A stretch of 64,000 bases of DNA from JAVBRA01 sp031548435 (GTDB lineage Bacteria > Bacteroidota > Bacteroidia > Bacteroidales > Rikenellaceae), in the NCBI GenBank assembly GCA_031548435.1, contig JAVBRA010000014.1, positions 62,001 to 126,000 of the forward strand. Direction: 5' to 3'. Positions within the stretch are counted from its first letter, which is position 1. Every line of letters begins with the position of its first letter. Below, in pieces: positions 28,518 through 37,793 of the stretch. The notes under the pieces are model-generated. The model saw nothing but the letters and a program-made list of their open reading frames with translations. It made no database searches and was not told the DNA's origin. Made by a program: the position numbers and the translations under genes.

Positions 28518-29148
28518 TTGCCGGGGCTTCCACTCCGGAATAACAACCCGCCCGTGGTCGAGAAAGTGCGATTTTCAGGACTTTTTCGCCCGGGACAACA
28601 ATCCCGTCGCATATGCGTTTTTTATAACGATCATGAACAAACGCCCGACGGGGCGTACAGGACAGTTGCATGGCCGGAGTTCCGGAAAAGGTTGGCGCGA
28701 AGTCTCGTTCCGTTTTACAACGATGTAAGCCGGACAAGTTCGTGGCGACCGCGGGCTTTGGCTCTTCCGGAAGAGCGCCGTGTAAATTCAGCACCCTCCC
28801 AAGTGCCGCAGGAATAGTTTGTTATGACGAATCCGCAGCAAAATCCGTGGCTTTTGGTATTGAAATGCAACACGGCGGAAATCTCCGTGCTGCATGAGCG
28901 GAGAGGGTGTTTTTTCTTCCCGGCTTCGGGCGCACGCGTCGGCAGCTCCGGGAGTTCGGGCAGCGTTGCCGCCTACGGGTTCTATTGGTTTGCGGCTCCC
29001 GCCAGCGGGGTGCTCGGATACTATCTGGATTCCCACAGCTTGAATGTCTCACTGAGCAAATCCACGTTCCGCTCATTTGGCATGCCGGTGCGTTGTCTCC
29101 AAGAATTTACGGGCCGTCCTGTTTTACAGTCAATGAATTAAACCAAAT
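28518..29148. other. Decayed region between uxuB and uxuA
   Basis: These 630 bases interrupt the operon. The right half holds a FISUMP-type remnant (listed as a pseudogene). The left half (28518-28820) has no recognisable protein and several overlapping short frames. No terminator or clear promoter for uxuA was found. Confidence 0.6.
28824..29141 (+). pseudogene. Remnant of a FISUMP-domain (major paralogous domain) protein
   Basis: The 105-residue frame ends with FFFPASGAR, AYGFYWFAAPASG, YYLDSHSLNVSLS and FRSFGMPVRCLQEF. This is the order and spacing of the C-terminal part of FISUMP/major-paralogous-domain lipoproteins (FPAAG, GYYWSS, Y-x-L, G[FY]xVRC). The first 30 residues look unrelated, and there is no signal peptide or N-terminal domain. 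It is therefore a 3' fragment left after deletion or recombination. Confidence 0.75.
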
Positions 29149-30330
29149 ATGGAAAGAGTCAAATTCGAACAATGCTGGCGATGGTACGGGCCGGGCGACC
29201 CGGTGTCGCTCAGCGACATCCGCCAGGCCGGGGCCACGGGAGTGGTAACGGCGCTGCACCACATTGCCCCTGGGTTGGTATGGAGTGTGGACGAGATCGA
29301 AAAACGAAAACGGGTGGTGGAAGATGCCGGGCTGCGATGGTCGGTAGTCGAGAGCCTGCCGGTGAGCGAGCGGATCAAAACGCAATCGGCCGGATTCGGG
29401 GACGATATCGACAATTATAAAAAGAGCCTGCGCAACCTGGCTCAATGCGGCGTGATGGTGGTCACTTACAACTTCATGCCCGTGCTCGACTGGACGCGCA
29501 CATCGGTGGCTTACCGGGTCGAGGACGGATCGCTGGCACTTCGTTATGAACGGGCGGCCTTCGTGGCGTTCGACCTGTTCATCCTCAGGCGCGAGGGCGC
29601 CGCTGCCGATTACACTCCCGCCGAAATCGAGGCGGCTACCGGACGGTTCGCCTCCATGAGCAACGAAGAGAAGCGCGATCTGGAACGGAGCATCCTGATG
29701 GGGCTGCCCGGAGCAGACGAAAGTTTTACCTTAGATGAAATCCGAAAAGGCCTTGATCGATACCGGAGTACAGACGAAGAAAAACTTCGCGCCAACCTTG
29801 TTTACTTTCTGAAACAGGTGGCCCCCGTAGCCGACGAGGCGGGAATAAAACTGGCCATCCACGCCGACGATCCCCCGTATAAACTGCTCGGGCTGCCGCG
29901 CATCATGAGCACGGCCGACGACTTCCGCAAACTGGTGGCGGCCGTGCCGAACCCGTCGAACGGGCTGTGTTTCTGCACCGGTTCGTTCAGCGCCCGTGCC
30001 GATAACGACCTGCCGGCAATGGCCGCCGGGTTGGGCGACCGCATCAACTTCGTGCACCTGCGCAGCACCCAGCGCGACGATCAGGGCAACTTCTACGAGG
30101 CCAATCATTTAGAAGGGAGCGTGGATATGTACAACGTGGTGCGCAACCTGATCAAAGTGATGAACGACCGCGGGGTGCCGTTGCCTATGCGCCCCGACCA
30201 CGGACACCAGATGCTCGACGACCTGAAAAAGAGAACCTACCCTGGCTATTCTGCCATCGGACGCCTGCGGGGCCTGGCCGAACTGCGAGGGCTGGAGATG
30301 GGGATCGGATGCACCCTGTACGGAAAATAG
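29149..30330 (+). CDS. uxuA: Mannonate dehydratase
   Basis: A 393-residue enzyme that dehydrates D-mannonate to KDG in a TIM-barrel fold with a divalent metal. Diagnostic segments are the N-terminal CWRWYGPGDPVSL, NFMPVLDWTR near residue 105, the LAIHADDPP metal-site region and RPDHGHQM near residue 346. It is followed 26 bases later by uxaC. Confidence 0.96.
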   Translation: MERVKFEQCWRWYGPGDPVSLSDIRQAGATGVVTALHHIAPGLVWSVDEIEKRKRVVEDAGLRWSVVESLPVSERIKTQSAGFGDDIDNYKKSLRNLAQCGVMVVTYNFMPVLDWTRTSVAYRVEDGSLALRYERAAFVAFDLFILRREGAAADYTPAEIEAATGRFASMSNEEKRDLERSILMGLPGADESFTLDEIRKGLDRYRSTDEEKLRANLVYFLKQVAPVADEAGIKLAIHADDPPYKLLGLPRIMSTADDFRKLVAAVPNPSNGLCFCTGSFSARADNDLPAMAAGLGDRINFVHLRSTQRDDQGNFYEANHLEGSVDMYNVVRNLIKVMNDRGVPLPMRPDHGHQMLDDLKKRTYPGYSAIGRLRGLAELRGLEMGIGCTLYGK

Positions 30331-30356
30331 CGGCCTGAATTAAACCGGAATATCTC

Positions 30357-31763
30357 ATGAAACCGTTTATCCACAACGACTTCCTGTTAGAGGGCGACAC
30401 CGCGCGCGGGCTCTACCACGACCATGCGGCTGCAATGCCGATCATCGACTACCACAACCACCTCAGTCCGAAGATGATAGCCGAAAACCACCGATTCGCT
30501 TCGCTGACGGAACTGTGGCTCGGCGGCGACCACTACAAATGGCGGGCGATGCGCGCCAACGGGGTGGGCGAGGAGTACATCACCGGCGACGCGCCCGACA
30601 GGGAAAAGTTCATGAAGTGGGCCGAGACAGTGCCCTACACCATGCGCAACCCGCTGTACCACTGGACGCATCTGGAACTGACGCGCTATTTTGGCATCGA
30701 CCTGCTGCTGAACGGAAAAACAGGGCCGGGTATCTACGACGCCTGCAACGAACGGTTGAAAGAAGAGGCATTCTCAGCCCGGGGGCTGCTCGAAAAAATG
30801 AAAGTCGAGGCGCTGTGCACGACCGACGATCCGGCCGACCGGCTCGAACACCATACCGCGATAGCCGCCGACAGTAAATTCAAGATCAAGGTGTTGCCAA
30901 CCTGGCGTCCCGACAAAACGATGGCCGTCGAAAACCCGGCAGAGTACAACGCCTATATCGACCGGCTGGCGGCGGCGGCCGGAGTGGAAATCAGCAATTT
31001 CGGCGACCTGCTCAAAGCGCTCAAGAAACGCCAGCACGCTTTCGCCTCGGCCGGGTGCCGCCTGTCCGACCACGGGCTGTCGGAGGTGCCGGACGGAGAA
31101 GTATCGGACGAAAAAACCGCCGTCGCTTTCGCCAAAATACGGGGAGGAACGGCCCTGTCGCCACAGGAGGCGAACACGTTCAAAACCGGAATGCTCTGCC
31201 ACCTGCTGGCCATGAACCACGAGATGGAGTGGACTCAACAGCTGCACATCGGCGCCATCCGCAACAACAACCTGCGGCTATTCAGCCGGTTAGGGCCCGA
31301 TATCGGCTGCGACTCGATCGGTGACGGGCCGGTGGCGGCGGGGCTGTCGCGCGTGCTGGGGGTGCTGGACAGAGAGGATATGCTCTCGCGCACCATCCTC
31401 TACAACCTCAATCCGAAAGAGACCGAAGTGATGGCGACCATGGCCGGCAACTTCAACGCCGGCGAGGCCCCGGGCAAAATGCAGTACGGCGCGGCCTGGT
31501 GGTTCCTCGATCAGCTGGATGGCATGGAAAAACAACTCAATGCCTTGTCTTCGCTGGGGTTGTTGAGCCGCTTCGTCGGCATGCTCACCGATTCGCGCAG
31601 TTTCGTGTCGTTCCCGCGCCACGAATATTTCCGCCGCCTGCTGTGCAATGTGCTTGGACGTGACATCGACAGGGGATTGCTGCCCCGTTCCGAGATGGCA
31701 TTCATCGGGCGCATGGTCGAGGATATCTGCTACCACAACGCAAAGCGTTATTTCGGGTTTTAA
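30357..31763 (+). CDS. uxaC: Glucuronate isomerase
   Basis: A 468-residue amidohydrolase-like isomerase that converts D-glucuronate to D-fructuronate (and galacturonate to tagaturonate). The N-terminal IIDYHNHLSPK contains the HxH-type metal motif, and the C-terminal TDSRSFVSFPRHEYFRR is characteristic. UxaC, UxuB and UxuA complete the glucuronate branch to KDG. No altronate genes (uxaA, uxaB-like) are in the window, so galacturonate use is not shown. A perfect palindromic terminator follows. Confidence 0.96.
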   Translation: MKPFIHNDFLLEGDTARGLYHDHAAAMPIIDYHNHLSPKMIAENHRFASLTELWLGGDHYKWRAMRANGVGEEYITGDAPDREKFMKWAETVPYTMRNPLYHWTHLELTRYFGIDLLLNGKTGPGIYDACNERLKEEAFSARGLLEKMKVEALCTTDDPADRLEHHTAIAADSKFKIKVLPTWRPDKTMAVENPAEYNAYIDRLAAAAGVEISNFGDLLKALKKRQHAFASAGCRLSDHGLSEVPDGEVSDEKTAVAFAKIRGGTALSPQEANTFKTGMLCHLLAMNHEMEWTQQLHIGAIRNNNLRLFSRLGPDIGCDSIGDGPVAAGLSRVLGVLDREDMLSRTILYNLNPKETEVMATMAGNFNAGEAPGKMQYGAAWWFLDQLDGMEKQLNALSSLGLLSRFVGMLTDSRSFVSFPRHEYFRRLLCNVLGRDIDRGLLPRSEMAFIGRMVEDICYHNAKRYFGF

Positions 31764-31780
31764 TCCCGTTCCATGAAACA

Positions 31781-31811
31781 AAAGGGAGTCCCGGCCGGGA
31801 CTCCCTTTTTC
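31781..31811. terminator. Bidirectional terminator between uxaC and an MFS gene
   Basis: AAAGGGAGTCCCGG is followed directly by its reverse complement and a T run. This 28-base perfect palindrome lies between convergent genes. Confidence 0.92.
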
Positions 31812-31827
31812 GTTATCATGCGAACGA

Positions 31828-33210
31828 TCAACTTCTTTTATTCGGCAACTCCAGCCCGTAGTGCTTCTTCGCATCTTCGCGCTTGAGCAGGAAAGCGAAC
31901 AGGATGGCCAAAATGCCCAGCGAGGCGAAAATGACCATCGGCAGGGTGTAGTCGTATTGTGCCTTGGAAAGCCCCTCTTCGGTGATGATATGACCGGTGA
32001 TGCAGTACTTGTCGAGCACCTTGCCGATGAGGTAGGGCACGCCCATCAGGCCCCAGTTCTGGATCCAGAAGATGAGCGAATAAGCCGTTCCGAGGCGGTT
32101 GTGCGGAATGATCTTCGCCACCGAGGGCCACATGGCCGACGGAACGAGCGAGAACGCCACACCCAGCACCAGCACCAGAATCACGGCCATCCATACCTCG
32201 TTGAACATGGGGACGGCAAAGAACGTGTGCACCAGCACCAGCATGGCCGATCCCAACAGCATGATCGACGCCCCCCTGCCTTTTTTGTCGTACAGGCTGC
32301 CGAACAGCGGCGTCAGCACCAGCGTGCCGATGGGCAATAGCGAGGGTACGCGTCCCGCTAATTTTTCGCTCACTCCGAACTTGTTGACCATCAGGTCGGG
32401 GGCGTATTTAAGGAACGGGAATACAGCCGAATAGAACAACACGCAAAGGATGGCAATGTACCAGAACGCCTTGATGTTGGCAATAGAGAAAATATCTTTG
32501 AAACGGAACGGGTCTTCGTCCGGCGTGCCATGCATTTGCGCAATTTTGTCGTGCTTTTTATCCATCACCACGAACACCAGGAACGACAACAGGCCCACCA
32601 GAATGACGGCCACGCCCAGCAACACCGGCGTGCTGATCGAATATTTCTGGGCGACTGATCCCGACAGGTAAAGCGCCCCGAACGTTCCCAAACGGGCGCA
32701 GGCCACCTGAAGCCCCATGGCCAATGCCAGCTCTTTGCCGTAAAACCACTTGGCGATGATTTTCGTGACGGTGATCCCGGCCACCTCGACCCCCACGCCG
32801 AAAATGGTAAACCCGATCGAGGCGTAAAGTACCTGCAGCAGGATCTTCGCTCCGAAGATGGTCACATAGCTCTCGGCCAGGGCGGGGTGCGACACCGCCC
32901 AATATTTGATGAACACGCCCACCAGCATCACCGTTACGGCCAGCACGCCGGTGATGCGCTCGCCCAGCTTGTCGAGGATGATCCCCCCGAAGATGAGCAT
33001 CAGCAGGAACACATTCAGCCACCCGTAGGCGCTGTTGAAAAACCCGAAGTCGCTGCTCTCCCAGTGGAACTGCATTTCGAGCATCCCCTTCAGAGGCGCC
33101 ATGACGTCGGTGATGAAGTAGCCTGCCATCATGGTCAGCGAAACGAAAACGAGCACGATCCATCGTGCGCCTTTCGATTCGTGCAGTTTGTTTTGTAGCT
33201 TTTCTGTCAT
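31828..33210 (-). CDS. MFS transporter of unknown substrate
   Basis: A 460-residue membrane protein with about 12 helices. It has the loop 2-3 MFS signature GGIILDKLGERITG and a long cytoplasmic loop (DKKHDKIAQMHGTPDEDPF) in the middle. The family is broad (NarK/OxlT-like sequences), and I cannot name the substrate. It converges on the uronate locus but has its own transcript on the other strand, so a role in uronate uptake is only a guess. Confidence 0.82.
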   Translation of the reverse strand: MTEKLQNKLHESKGARWIVLVFVSLTMMAGYFITDVMAPLKGMLEMQFHWESSDFGFFNSAYGWLNVFLLMLIFGGIILDKLGERITGVLAVTVMLVGVFIKYWAVSHPALAESYVTIFGAKILLQVLYASIGFTIFGVGVEVAGITVTKIIAKWFYGKELALAMGLQVACARLGTFGALYLSGSVAQKYSISTPVLLGVAVILVGLLSFLVFVVMDKKHDKIAQMHGTPDEDPFRFKDIFSIANIKAFWYIAILCVLFYSAVFPFLKYAPDLMVNKFGVSEKLAGRVPSLLPIGTLVLTPLFGSLYDKKGRGASIMLLGSAMLVLVHTFFAVPMFNEVWMAVILVLVLGVAFSLVPSAMWPSVAKIIPHNRLGTAYSLIFWIQNWGLMGVPYLIGKVLDKYCITGHIITEEGLSKAQYDYTLPMVIFASLGILAILFAFLLKREDAKKHYGLELPNKRS

Positions 33211-33330
33211 ATCGTCGTTATTTGGTTGTTTCCTGAAAACGGACGTAAAGATAACGAATTATTCCGCTCATGCACGATGCCCTCCCGCGAGATGACATTA
33301 CAGAACCTCAGGATCCCGCTCCGAGAGCCC

Positions 33331-35295
33331 CTACGGGTTCAGGTAGATTTCCAGCAGCTCGTACGCCTGTTCGATGCCCAGCTCGCCGGCCTTGCTCAGG
33401 TCGTAGGCGCCCTTGGAGGTCTCTTTGAGGTAAATCATCACCAGGCCGCGGTTGTAGTAGGCCTCCCCGAACAGGGGGTAAAGCTCGATGGCCCGCGTGT
33501 AGTCGGCGATGGCCTCGGTGGTTTGGCCGGTGACGCAACGGACGTTGGCCCGGTTATAATAGGCATAGGCGTATTCGGGGTAGAGCTCGATGGTCCGGTC
33601 GAGGTCGGCCAGCACACGGTCGTAATTGTAGGTGTGGGTGAAGGTGTTGTTGAGTTGTCCGGCGCTCTCGCCGCTGGCGATGATTCCCTGGGCTCCGCTT
33701 TCGATCGAGGCGATGAAGTCGATCATTTCGGCCTGCACCACAGCGCGGTTCAGGTACAGGAACGGATTGTCGGGCTGTCGCTCGATGGCCGCCGAAAGGT
33801 TGGCTGCGGCATGGGTGTATTGCCCCAGCATCGACTGGGTGACGCTGCGGCCGAGATAGGCCCGCCACGATTTGTCGCCGGCGAGTGTCCGTTCCGCCTC
33901 GCCGTCCCTTATCGACACCGAGTCGCCCGGCAGGTTGCCCGAAGGGGCCATCGTCAGGCCGGCGATCCCCGCCCGGAGCCGGAATTCGTTCTCGCGCGGG
34001 GGAGCGTACCGGTAAAGCCGCGACGAAGCGTCCGTTTCCTCAGCCCGACACAGGGTGAAACGGAACATGGGCATCAACCGGATAGCGGTGTAATCGCTCT
34101 CCTCGGGCGCAAACCCCTTCTCTTCGTAATCGAAACTCAGAATGGCGTCGAAACGGCGGCTGGTGTCAGCGAAACTCTCGGGGTCGACCCTCACCTGTGC
34201 GAAATAGTCGGCCACTTTCTGCTGCCCCACACGATAATCGGCCTTGGCGCCGGGAATGTCGTTGAGCATATGCCTGAGTTGCGATCGGTTCATGTAGGCA
34301 TTGGCGAAATCGGGATAGAGTTCGATGGCCCGCCCGTAATCGTCGATGGCCGCCATCAGGTTCCCCAGCTCCACCTGCAACGCGGCGCGGTTGTAGAACA
34401 CCAGCACGTTGCTGGGGCTCAGTCGCGCCACCCGGTCGTAGTCGGACAGGGCCTTGTTGTAGTCGCCGATCTGGGTGCGCAGCAGCGCCCGGTTGAACCA
34501 TGCCACCGACACGGTGGAGTCGAGCGCCACCACGTGCGAAAAGTCGTCGATGGCCTGCAACGGGCGGTTGGTGTTGGCATAGATGAGCGCCCGGTTGAAC
34601 CAGGCCGGGATCAGCGCGCTGTCGAGTTCAATGGATTGGTCGAGGTCGGCCAGGGCATGGTCGTAGTCGCCCTGGAGGGAATAGAGGCTCCCGCGGCGGA
34701 AATAGCCCCGGGGATCGTAAATGTTGGTGCGGATGGCCCGGGTGTAGTCGGCATAGGCGGCGGCGGTATCGGCCCGGTAAAGGTTGCACGAGCCGCGATT
34801 GAGATAGGCCTCGACCGACTTGGGTTCCTGCTTGAGGTAGGCATTGAAGTCGCCGATGGCCTTGTCGACCTGCTGGCTCATCATGTAGGCGACCCCTCGG
34901 CTGAAGAACGCTTCGGGCTGGTTGGGCCGCAGAGCAATGGCCTGGTCGAAATCGGCAAGCGCCTCGTCGAACCTGTTCTGCCGCGAACGGGCGATGCCGC
35001 GGTAGAGCAGGGCGGTGGTGAAGGCCTGGTGATGGCGGATGGCGGCGCTGAAATCGCTCTCGGCCCCGATGACGTCGCCCTGATTGTACTTGGCGATGCC
35101 ACGCATCAGATAGCCGTCGTACAGGGTGCTGTCGGAGGTGAGCAACACATTGAGCAGGCCGATCGCCCCGCGGTAGTCTTTGTCCATCAACAGGTCGCTG
35201 CTGCGGTAAAGAAAAGACTCTTTGTTCAATTGGGCCGAGATCCGCCACGGAAAAAGGCAGAACAAAAACAGGAACAGGGGCAGGAATCTTTTCAT
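33331..35295 (-). CDS. Secreted TPR-repeat protein
   Basis: The best start is the ATG at 35295, which opens a signal peptide (MKRFLPLFLFLFCLFPWRISA); upstream in-frame ATGs only add unlikely residues. The 654-residue protein is filled with tetratricopeptide repeats in two blocks (about 20-345 and 490-650), with recurring A-x-A-[YF]-x-[NR]-R-G and A-I-x-D-[YF] motifs. A 140-residue linker with little TPR character separates them. It is probably periplasmic or outer-membrane associated and serves as a protein-binding scaffold. Confidence 0.86.
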   Translation of the reverse strand: MKRFLPLFLFLFCLFPWRISAQLNKESFLYRSSDLLMDKDYRGAIGLLNVLLTSDSTLYDGYLMRGIAKYNQGDVIGAESDFSAAIRHHQAFTTALLYRGIARSRQNRFDEALADFDQAIALRPNQPEAFFSRGVAYMMSQQVDKAIGDFNAYLKQEPKSVEAYLNRGSCNLYRADTAAAYADYTRAIRTNIYDPRGYFRRGSLYSLQGDYDHALADLDQSIELDSALIPAWFNRALIYANTNRPLQAIDDFSHVVALDSTVSVAWFNRALLRTQIGDYNKALSDYDRVARLSPSNVLVFYNRAALQVELGNLMAAIDDYGRAIELYPDFANAYMNRSQLRHMLNDIPGAKADYRVGQQKVADYFAQVRVDPESFADTSRRFDAILSFDYEEKGFAPEESDYTAIRLMPMFRFTLCRAEETDASSRLYRYAPPRENEFRLRAGIAGLTMAPSGNLPGDSVSIRDGEAERTLAGDKSWRAYLGRSVTQSMLGQYTHAAANLSAAIERQPDNPFLYLNRAVVQAEMIDFIASIESGAQGIIASGESAGQLNNTFTHTYNYDRVLADLDRTIELYPEYAYAYYNRANVRCVTGQTTEAIADYTRAIELYPLFGEAYYNRGLVMIYLKETSKGAYDLSKAGELGIEQAYELLEIYLNP

Positions 35296-35386
35296 CAGGC
35301 AGACGATATCGCCAACAAAAATAGATAATTCTGCCGACACGCAAGCCATCGGAGCCGAAATGTTTCCTTATTTGACCGCTTTCCAC

Positions 35387-35394
35387 TATCTTTG
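35387..35394 (+). promoter_or_regulatory. -7 box upstream of recQ
   Basis: TATCTTTG matches TAnnTTTG, 172 bases before the chosen recQ start. A short ATG-started frame (35426-35491) lies in the leader. Confidence 0.5.
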
Positions 35395-35478
35395 CATTTG
35401 CACCGCAACACAGCGCCACACCCGCATGGCAGGAAAGAGAAATACCTTTTCTGTTCAAAGTGAGCCGGCGGCATTGTC

Positions 35479-35532
35479 ATTCCGGAGTTGACCCGAAATC
35501 TTTACCGGATCGAATCCGGGACGACACAAAAT
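35479..35532. repeat. Imperfect palindromic element in the recQ leader
   Basis: TCATTCCGGAGTTGACCCG is followed after a short loop by CGGATCGAATCCGGGACGA, an imperfect inverted repeat of the extragenic TCATTCCGG...CCGGGA type. It is translated in frame if recQ starts further upstream, which argues for the later start. Confidence 0.6.
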
Positions 35533-35558
35533 ATCATTTGCAACCAATCGCACAGCGT

Positions 35559-37448
35559 GTGGCTAAGATCAACGACATTCTGAAGGAATACTGGGGTTAC
35601 GACTCGTTCCGCCCCATGCAGCGCGAGGTGATCGAGGCCGTGTGCGGCGGCAACGACGTGCTGGCCCTGCTGCCCACCGGGGGCGGCAAGTCGATCATGT
35701 ACCAGGCGGCGGCGCTGTCGATGGAGGGGATCTGCCTGGTGGTCACGCCGCTCATCGCCCTGATGAACGACCAGGTGGCCGCCCTGCGCCGCCGGAAAAT
35801 CAGCGCCGTGGCCGTCAACTCGTCGATGAGTTACAAGGAGATCGACATCGTCCTCGACAACTGTGTTTACGGCGACTGCAAGTTTCTGTACGTGTCGCCC
35901 GAGCGGCTCGAAACCGAGATATTCCGCCTGCGGTTCGCAAAAATGAACGTCTGCCTGATCGCCGTCGACGAGGCGCACTGCATCTCGCAATGGGGCTACG
36001 ATTTCCGCCCGTCCTACCTCAATATTGCCCAAATCCGCCCGCTGGCGCCCGAGGCGCCCGTGCTGGCCGTAACGGCAACGGCAACCGCCCGCGTGGCCGA
36101 CGACATCATGGAGAAGTTGTGCTTCCGGATGCCGCTGGTCAAATGCACCACCTTCGCCCGCGACAACATCTCGTTCGTGGTGCGCCAGACCGAAAACAAG
36201 CAGGAGCAACTGTTGCGCATCATCAACGGCGTGAGAGGGCAGGGGATCGTCTACTCGCGCAGCCGGGGGAGGGTGGAGGAGATCGCCAAAATGCTGCAAC
36301 AAAACGGCGTGTCGGCCGAGGCTTACCACGCCGGAATGGGCTACGCCCTGCGGAGGATGAAACAGCAGGCGTGGTCGAGGGGAGAGATGCGGGTGATCGT
36401 GGCCACCAACGCTTTCGGCATGGGCATCGACAAGCCCGACGTGCGTTTTGTGGCGCACTGGGAGCCGTCGGCCTCGCCCGAGGAGTATTACCAGGAGGCG
36501 GGCCGGGCCGGGCGCGACGGCAAACCGGCTTACGCCGTGCTGCTTTATTCGGCGTCGGACATCGAAAGCGCCCGGTCGAGGTTCCGCATGGAGTTCCCCA
36601 CCATGGAGCAGATCAAAAGCACCTACGAGGCCGTGTTCAATTATCTTCAAATCCCCGTGGGGGCGGGGCAGTTCGCCACCCGCGAGTTCAACTTGCACGA
36701 CTTCAGCTACAAGTTCAAGCTCTATCCGGCTACCGCCCGCAGCGCCATCGACATCCTCGACCTGAACGGCTACATGACCCTGACCGACGAAATGGAGTTC
36801 CCCACGCGCATCATGTTCACCGTGCCGCGCGATAGTCTGTACCGCGTGCAGGTGGAGCAGAAACAGCTGGAAACGTTCATCAAGGCCATGCTGCGCCACT
36901 ACCCGGGCATGTTCACCGAAATGGTGCCCGTCGACGAGGAGCACATGGCGCATGTGACCGGCTACACGGTCGAACAGATCCGGGAGTTCGTGCTGACGCT
37001 GGGACAGATACGGATCATCCGCTACACGCTGCGGCGCCGCTGCCCGATGCTGGTTCTGCGCGAAGAACGGCTGCCGTCCGGCAACATCGTACTCTCGCCC
37101 TCGTCTTACGCCCAACGCAAAGAGAGCGCCGTGGCCCGCATCGGGTCGATGATCGCCTACTACACCAACACCGAACGTTGCCGTCCGGCCATGTTGCGCG
37201 AATACTTCGGAGAAAAAGAGTGCCCCCCCTGCGGCTGTTGCGACGTGTGCCGGGCGAAAAAGGGCGGCGCCGGCGGAAAAACGGGCGAGATGATACATGA
37301 AATCCTCGCCGCGGAAGAGCACACGATCAATTCACTGGCGGAAAGAATCGGCAACAACCTCACCACCACCATCCGCATCGCAGAGGAGCTGCAAGCCGAA
37401 GGAAGCGTGACGTTGACGCCCGACGGAAAACTGAAACCCGTGAAATAA
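35559..37448 (+). CDS. recQ: RecQ-family ATP-dependent DNA helicase
   Basis: A 3'-5' helicase for recombination and fork repair. With the GTG start at 35559 (VAKINDILKEYWGYDSFRP) it has 629 residues. A longer frame from the GTG at 35460 would begin in a palindromic repeat and is less likely. Walker A is LLPTGGGKS, the helicase box II is VDEAHC (DEAH), and motif VI is QEAGRAGRDG. The RecQ zinc site is the Cys cluster CPPCGCCDVC. A winged-helix part follows, but no clear HRDC domain is present. Confidence 0.93.
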   Translation: MAKINDILKEYWGYDSFRPMQREVIEAVCGGNDVLALLPTGGGKSIMYQAAALSMEGICLVVTPLIALMNDQVAALRRRKISAVAVNSSMSYKEIDIVLDNCVYGDCKFLYVSPERLETEIFRLRFAKMNVCLIAVDEAHCISQWGYDFRPSYLNIAQIRPLAPEAPVLAVTATATARVADDIMEKLCFRMPLVKCTTFARDNISFVVRQTENKQEQLLRIINGVRGQGIVYSRSRGRVEEIAKMLQQNGVSAEAYHAGMGYALRRMKQQAWSRGEMRVIVATNAFGMGIDKPDVRFVAHWEPSASPEEYYQEAGRAGRDGKPAYAVLLYSASDIESARSRFRMEFPTMEQIKSTYEAVFNYLQIPVGAGQFATREFNLHDFSYKFKLYPATARSAIDILDLNGYMTLTDEMEFPTRIMFTVPRDSLYRVQVEQKQLETFIKAMLRHYPGMFTEMVPVDEEHMAHVTGYTVEQIREFVLTLGQIRIIRYTLRRRCPMLVLREERLPSGNIVLSPSSYAQRKESAVARIGSMIAYYTNTERCRPAMLREYFGEKECPPCGCCDVCRAKKGGAGGKTGEMIHEILAAEEHTINSLAERIGNNLTTTIRIAEELQAEGSVTLTPDGKLKPVK

Positions 37449-37793
37449 GGCGGCTTATTTTCGCGCCCCCCTTCAAAAAACATCGCGATTAGACCTCCAA
37501 CCGTCAGGGCGACACAAACGCCACCCTCCTCCTTTATCCTTAAGCAGCATGGCCTCGCCGATTTTGGATTTGACCTCTTCCTGCTTTTCCGGTTTTTCCG
37601 GCAAAATATCAATCCCGTGAAACCGGCGCCTGCGCATGCCCGATCCGACGTCCATCCGGCGGACTTTTCCCGTCCTCTTTCATGGGAAATGAATGCGTTG
37701 ATCCCCTTGCGGGAAGATATCCGATAAAACTTGATCCGCCGGGGAATAATCTTTTTCTAAAATCGTTATCTTTGTCGTCAATTTTCCAAGCAG
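37449..37793. other. Intergenic region between recQ and the exonuclease gene
   Basis: No certain gene is present. On the minus strand, two overlapping frames (37473-37655 and 37440-37612) could together give a soluble segment followed by a hydrophobic one if joined by a frameshift near 37530. This may be a decayed small gene. The promoter for 37794 is at the right end. Confidence 0.45.
37767..37774 (+). promoter_or_regulatory. -7 box of the exonuclease-cstA operon
   Basis: TATCTTTG matches TAnnTTTG, 19 bases before the ATG at 37794. Confidence 0.65.

Noticed and set aside
33331..35295. The internal repeats of this gene as a possible repeat array or CRISPR
   Set aside because: They are codon-level TPR repeats of varying sequence inside one open frame, with no constant repeat/spacer pattern.
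33226..35328. A 700-residue plus-strand ORF
   Set aside because: Antisense to the TPR gene. Its regular repeats merely mirror the TPR repeats.
35502..37322. A 606-residue minus-strand ORF
   Set aside because: Antisense to recQ, whose helicase motifs are complete.
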